From Planctomycetota bacterium (GTDB lineage Bacteria > Planctomycetota > Phycisphaerae > WQYP01 > JAJZKY01): DNA of 5,950 bases. Under the pieces are notes generated by a model. That model ran no database searches, had not been told where the DNA came from, and saw nothing but the letters and a program-made list of their open reading frames with translations. The stretch lies in the NCBI GenBank assembly GCA_021803885.1, contig JAJZKY010000325.1, positions 1 through 5,950 on the forward strand. The letters run 5' to 3'. Positions 4,377 through 5,950 of the stretch are shown one piece after another. The position numbers and the translations under genes are program-made. Every line of letters begins with the position of its first letter. Position 1 is the stretch's first letter.

Positions 4377-5054
4377 TCACGAGGTTTCGGGCGTAGCGAT
4401 ATGCGAACCTGAATGCACCGCGTTGAACAATTGCACAACAGCTTGTTCAAATCGCTGGAACGACCGCAGATTACGGGCGCGAATCCGCTGAAAATCCACC
4501 AATCGAGCAAAATCGACTTGGTGGATCGTTGGCATGTAACCATTCGGCATATTCTCGGAAAGCCAGCGTTTCGCATCGCGCGGGCTTTTTTCTAGATCGC
4601 ACTCCGGAAGAACAATCGGTGAGGATTTTTTTGTTCGCCCCGCAGGGCCGCCAAGCAACGCCACCGCATCGGCGATAAACCAGGATTCAACTTCCTGCAT
4701 CGCAAAGACCACCGCTACGGAGAATTTCACACCGGCACCCTGTTGCTTTGCGATGTATGCCAATTTTCGGGCGGTATCAACGGGGCATTGGCCGCCAAGC
4801 CTGTCCCCATCAAGAACCAGCAGAACTGCGGACGCTCTCTTACGAGTTGCCGCTTTCAGAAAACGAATCCACTTGCTTGCATCGGTTGTGAGTAGATTTT
4901 GTACGTGACCGACACGCCACGCTTCCTGGATATGCACCGGATTGGTGGCCAGTTTCTCCGGCTCATTGTCTTTAAGAACCCTTTGGGCCAGAATCTGGAT
5001 TGCTGCGGCATCGCCTTGTCCTTCCGCAAACGGGAAGATCATCGGAATCGACAC
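4377..5054 (-). CDS. DUF4276-like Toprim-type protein, partner of the adjacent ATPase
   Basis: 225-aa protein starting at GTG 5052-5054, three bases after the ATPase stop and behind a GGAG; ATG 5040-5042 is a possible later start. Features of the Toprim-related DUF4276 type: an acidic FAEGQGD near the N-terminus (Glu11), a hydrophobic strand ending in an Asp pair VLLVLDGDR (Asp82, Asp84), and QEVESWFIAD (about 120-129), the E-x-E-x-WF-x-AD motif I associate with this family. These acidic residues match the metal site of Toprim nucleases, so nucleic-acid cleavage is the likely activity. The C-terminal half has a predicted helical part rich in Arg and Gln. The close coupling to an OLD/AAA15-like ATPase suggests a two-component complex in which the ATPase senses something and licenses the nuclease. 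Family name is from motif memory. Confidence 0.72.
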   Translation of the reverse strand: MSIPMIFPFAEGQGDAAAIQILAQRVLKDNEPEKLATNPVHIQEAWRVGHVQNLLTTDASKWIRFLKAATRKRASAVLLVLDGDRLGGQCPVDTARKLAYIAKQQGAGVKFSVAVVFAMQEVESWFIADAVALLGGPAGRTKKSSPIVLPECDLEKSPRDAKRWLSENMPNGYMPTIHQVDFARLVDFQRIRARNLRSFQRFEQAVVQLFNAVHSGSHIATPETS

Positions 5055-5057
5055 CGC

Positions 5058-5950
5058 TTACACTCCGGCGCTCTGGGCCGTGTTCCGGGCTATGGCGGCC
5101 TGCGTAACCGTGAGCAATTCCGCGGGGCTAAGCAGATTGTCCTTTACTGCGGCGCGCTGCTCCGGGTCAAGCGGACCGATTTTTGTTCCCTCGTTTGATA
5201 TGTCAACCACTCTGATGGAATCTACGTCAAACGCATCCAGCAACTGTGGGCTATGGGTTGTTAGAATAAACTGCGTGGCGAGTTTTTCATTGGCAATCCG
5301 CATGAAATCCCCCAGCATTGACAGCGCGCCGGGGAAAATGCCGTTCTCCGGTTCCTCAAATACCACCACCTGTTTTGGCGGCTGCTGGTAGATGGCCAGC
5401 AGGTGTGCCAGAAACCGCCGGAATCCTCCGGATTGTTGCGATAGCGGCAGGGGGACAACCCGCCCTCCGAACTGATAGGTCACGGTGATCCGTTCATGTT
5501 GAAATGGCGCCGTGGTGATTCCTTGGACCGAAGCTGAGAGCTTTTTGATTGCGGCTTCAATTTCTCGCCACGTGTTAAGCGATTGGAGGTTGCCGAGTAT
5601 TCCGTCAATGACAGACAGGTAATTGGACCCGTCAGGCTTGAAGCCAAAGACCGAATCAGTTGATTGACCCATTTGGCCCGTCAATATGTTCGCCGGGAAG
5701 TCATAACAACCAATGCCGCGTGTGAGTGTCAGGTAGGCGATATTTATTTCCGGTATCGCGGTCAGCCAGCCCAATAATGCGGATTGCTGCGGCTGTATTT
5801 TTACAGTTGGTTCGGTAACCCACTTGCCGTCCGCCCGTTCAAATAGTGTTTTACCCGCCAGCGACAGGTATTCCCTTTTCACCGGCACCGAATGCGGCTG
5901 GACTGTACTATGGCCTTGAATTTCCAAAATGTAACGGTAGTCGCCCTCCA
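5058..5950 (-). CDS. AAA (OLD/AAA15-like) ATPase, N-terminus beyond the window
   Basis: Only the C-terminal ~297 residues are present; the frame stays open to the right edge (EGDYRYILEIQG is read from the last bases), so the start and the Walker A lysine lie outside. Visible motifs: an ABC-like signature SQQSGGFRRFL (about 5396-5440), Walker B with catalytic acid VVVFEEPENGIFPG (about 5328-5369), and the ILTTHSPQLLDAF switch with His at 5253-5255. This is the pattern of SMC/ABC-like AAA_21 or AAA15 ATPases found in OLD-type and other phage-defence proteins. The C-terminus (LLSPAELLTVTQ) matches the family's usual end. It stops at TAA 5058-5060, and the Toprim-like gene starts three bases later, so they form one operon. 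The substrate sensed is unknown. Confidence 0.85.
   Translation of the reverse strand, partial: EGDYRYILEIQGHSTVQPHSVPVKREYLSLAGKTLFERADGKWVTEPTVKIQPQQSALLGWLTAIPEINIAYLTLTRGIGCYDFPANILTGQMGQSTDSVFGFKPDGSNYLSVIDGILGNLQSLNTWREIEAAIKKLSASVQGITTAPFQHERITVTYQFGGRVVPLPLSQQSGGFRRFLAHLLAIYQQPPKQVVVFEEPENGIFPGALSMLGDFMRIANEKLATQFILTTHSPQLLDAFDVDSIRVVDISNEGTKIGPLDPEQRAAVKDNLLSPAELLTVTQAAIARNTAQSAGV

Noticed and set aside
5261..5458. A 65-codon frame inside the ATPase, and plus-strand frames over 4413-5391
   Set aside because: They overlap the well-supported ATPase and DUF4276-like genes and show no family motifs.

Overview
The window is accessory DNA, probably a patchwork of integrated elements from a GC-rich environmental bacterium. 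Planctomycetota or a neighbouring phylum would fit: an IS66 transposase, HigBA and RelE/XRE modules close together, and a short tail-like ORF that I loosely associate with integrase genes of that group. No single gene proves the taxonomy. No core metabolic gene is present.

Left part (1-2053). A minus-strand IS66-family transposase gene fills 106-1579. It is broken twice: a frameshift near 1400-1410 separates its N-terminal coiled coil from the rest, and an in-frame TGA at 439-441 cuts off the C-terminal catalytic glutamate. A 10-bp inverted repeat (14-23 / 1615-1624) brackets it and may belong to its ends. Next, also on the minus strand, is a small PemK/MazF-like protein of unknown role.

Middle (2097-3094). 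A plus-strand higB-higA type toxin-antitoxin pair is preceded by a 16-bp tandem repeat and a plausible promoter. The toxin carries an amber codon where relatives have a conserved Trp, so it is probably dead, while the antitoxin is intact. A strong hairpin follows. Then comes a small minus-strand ORF (47 aa, 'tail A'), and beside its 5' end lies the 3' half of a tRNA-Arg(CCT) gene. That half-tRNA is the classic scar of site-specific integration and marks a probable att junction at about 3044-3094.

Right part (3095-5950). An AT-rich stretch holds three direct 17-bp repeats and a hairpin. A complete minus-strand RelE-like toxin / XRE antitoxin operon follows, with a recognisable promoter. A second small ORF ('tail B') is 31/47 identical in protein to tail A, with many synonymous differences. 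Last is a minus-strand two-gene unit that enters from beyond the right edge: an AAA (OLD/AAA15-like) ATPase, truncated by the window, and three bases after it a DUF4276-like Toprim-type protein. This ATPase plus Toprim pairing resembles known anti-phage architectures and is the best candidate for a defence system here.

Overall this looks like an integration hotspot carrying selfish and defence cargo. The decayed genes are all in the left 2.2 kb; the cargo to the right looks intact.
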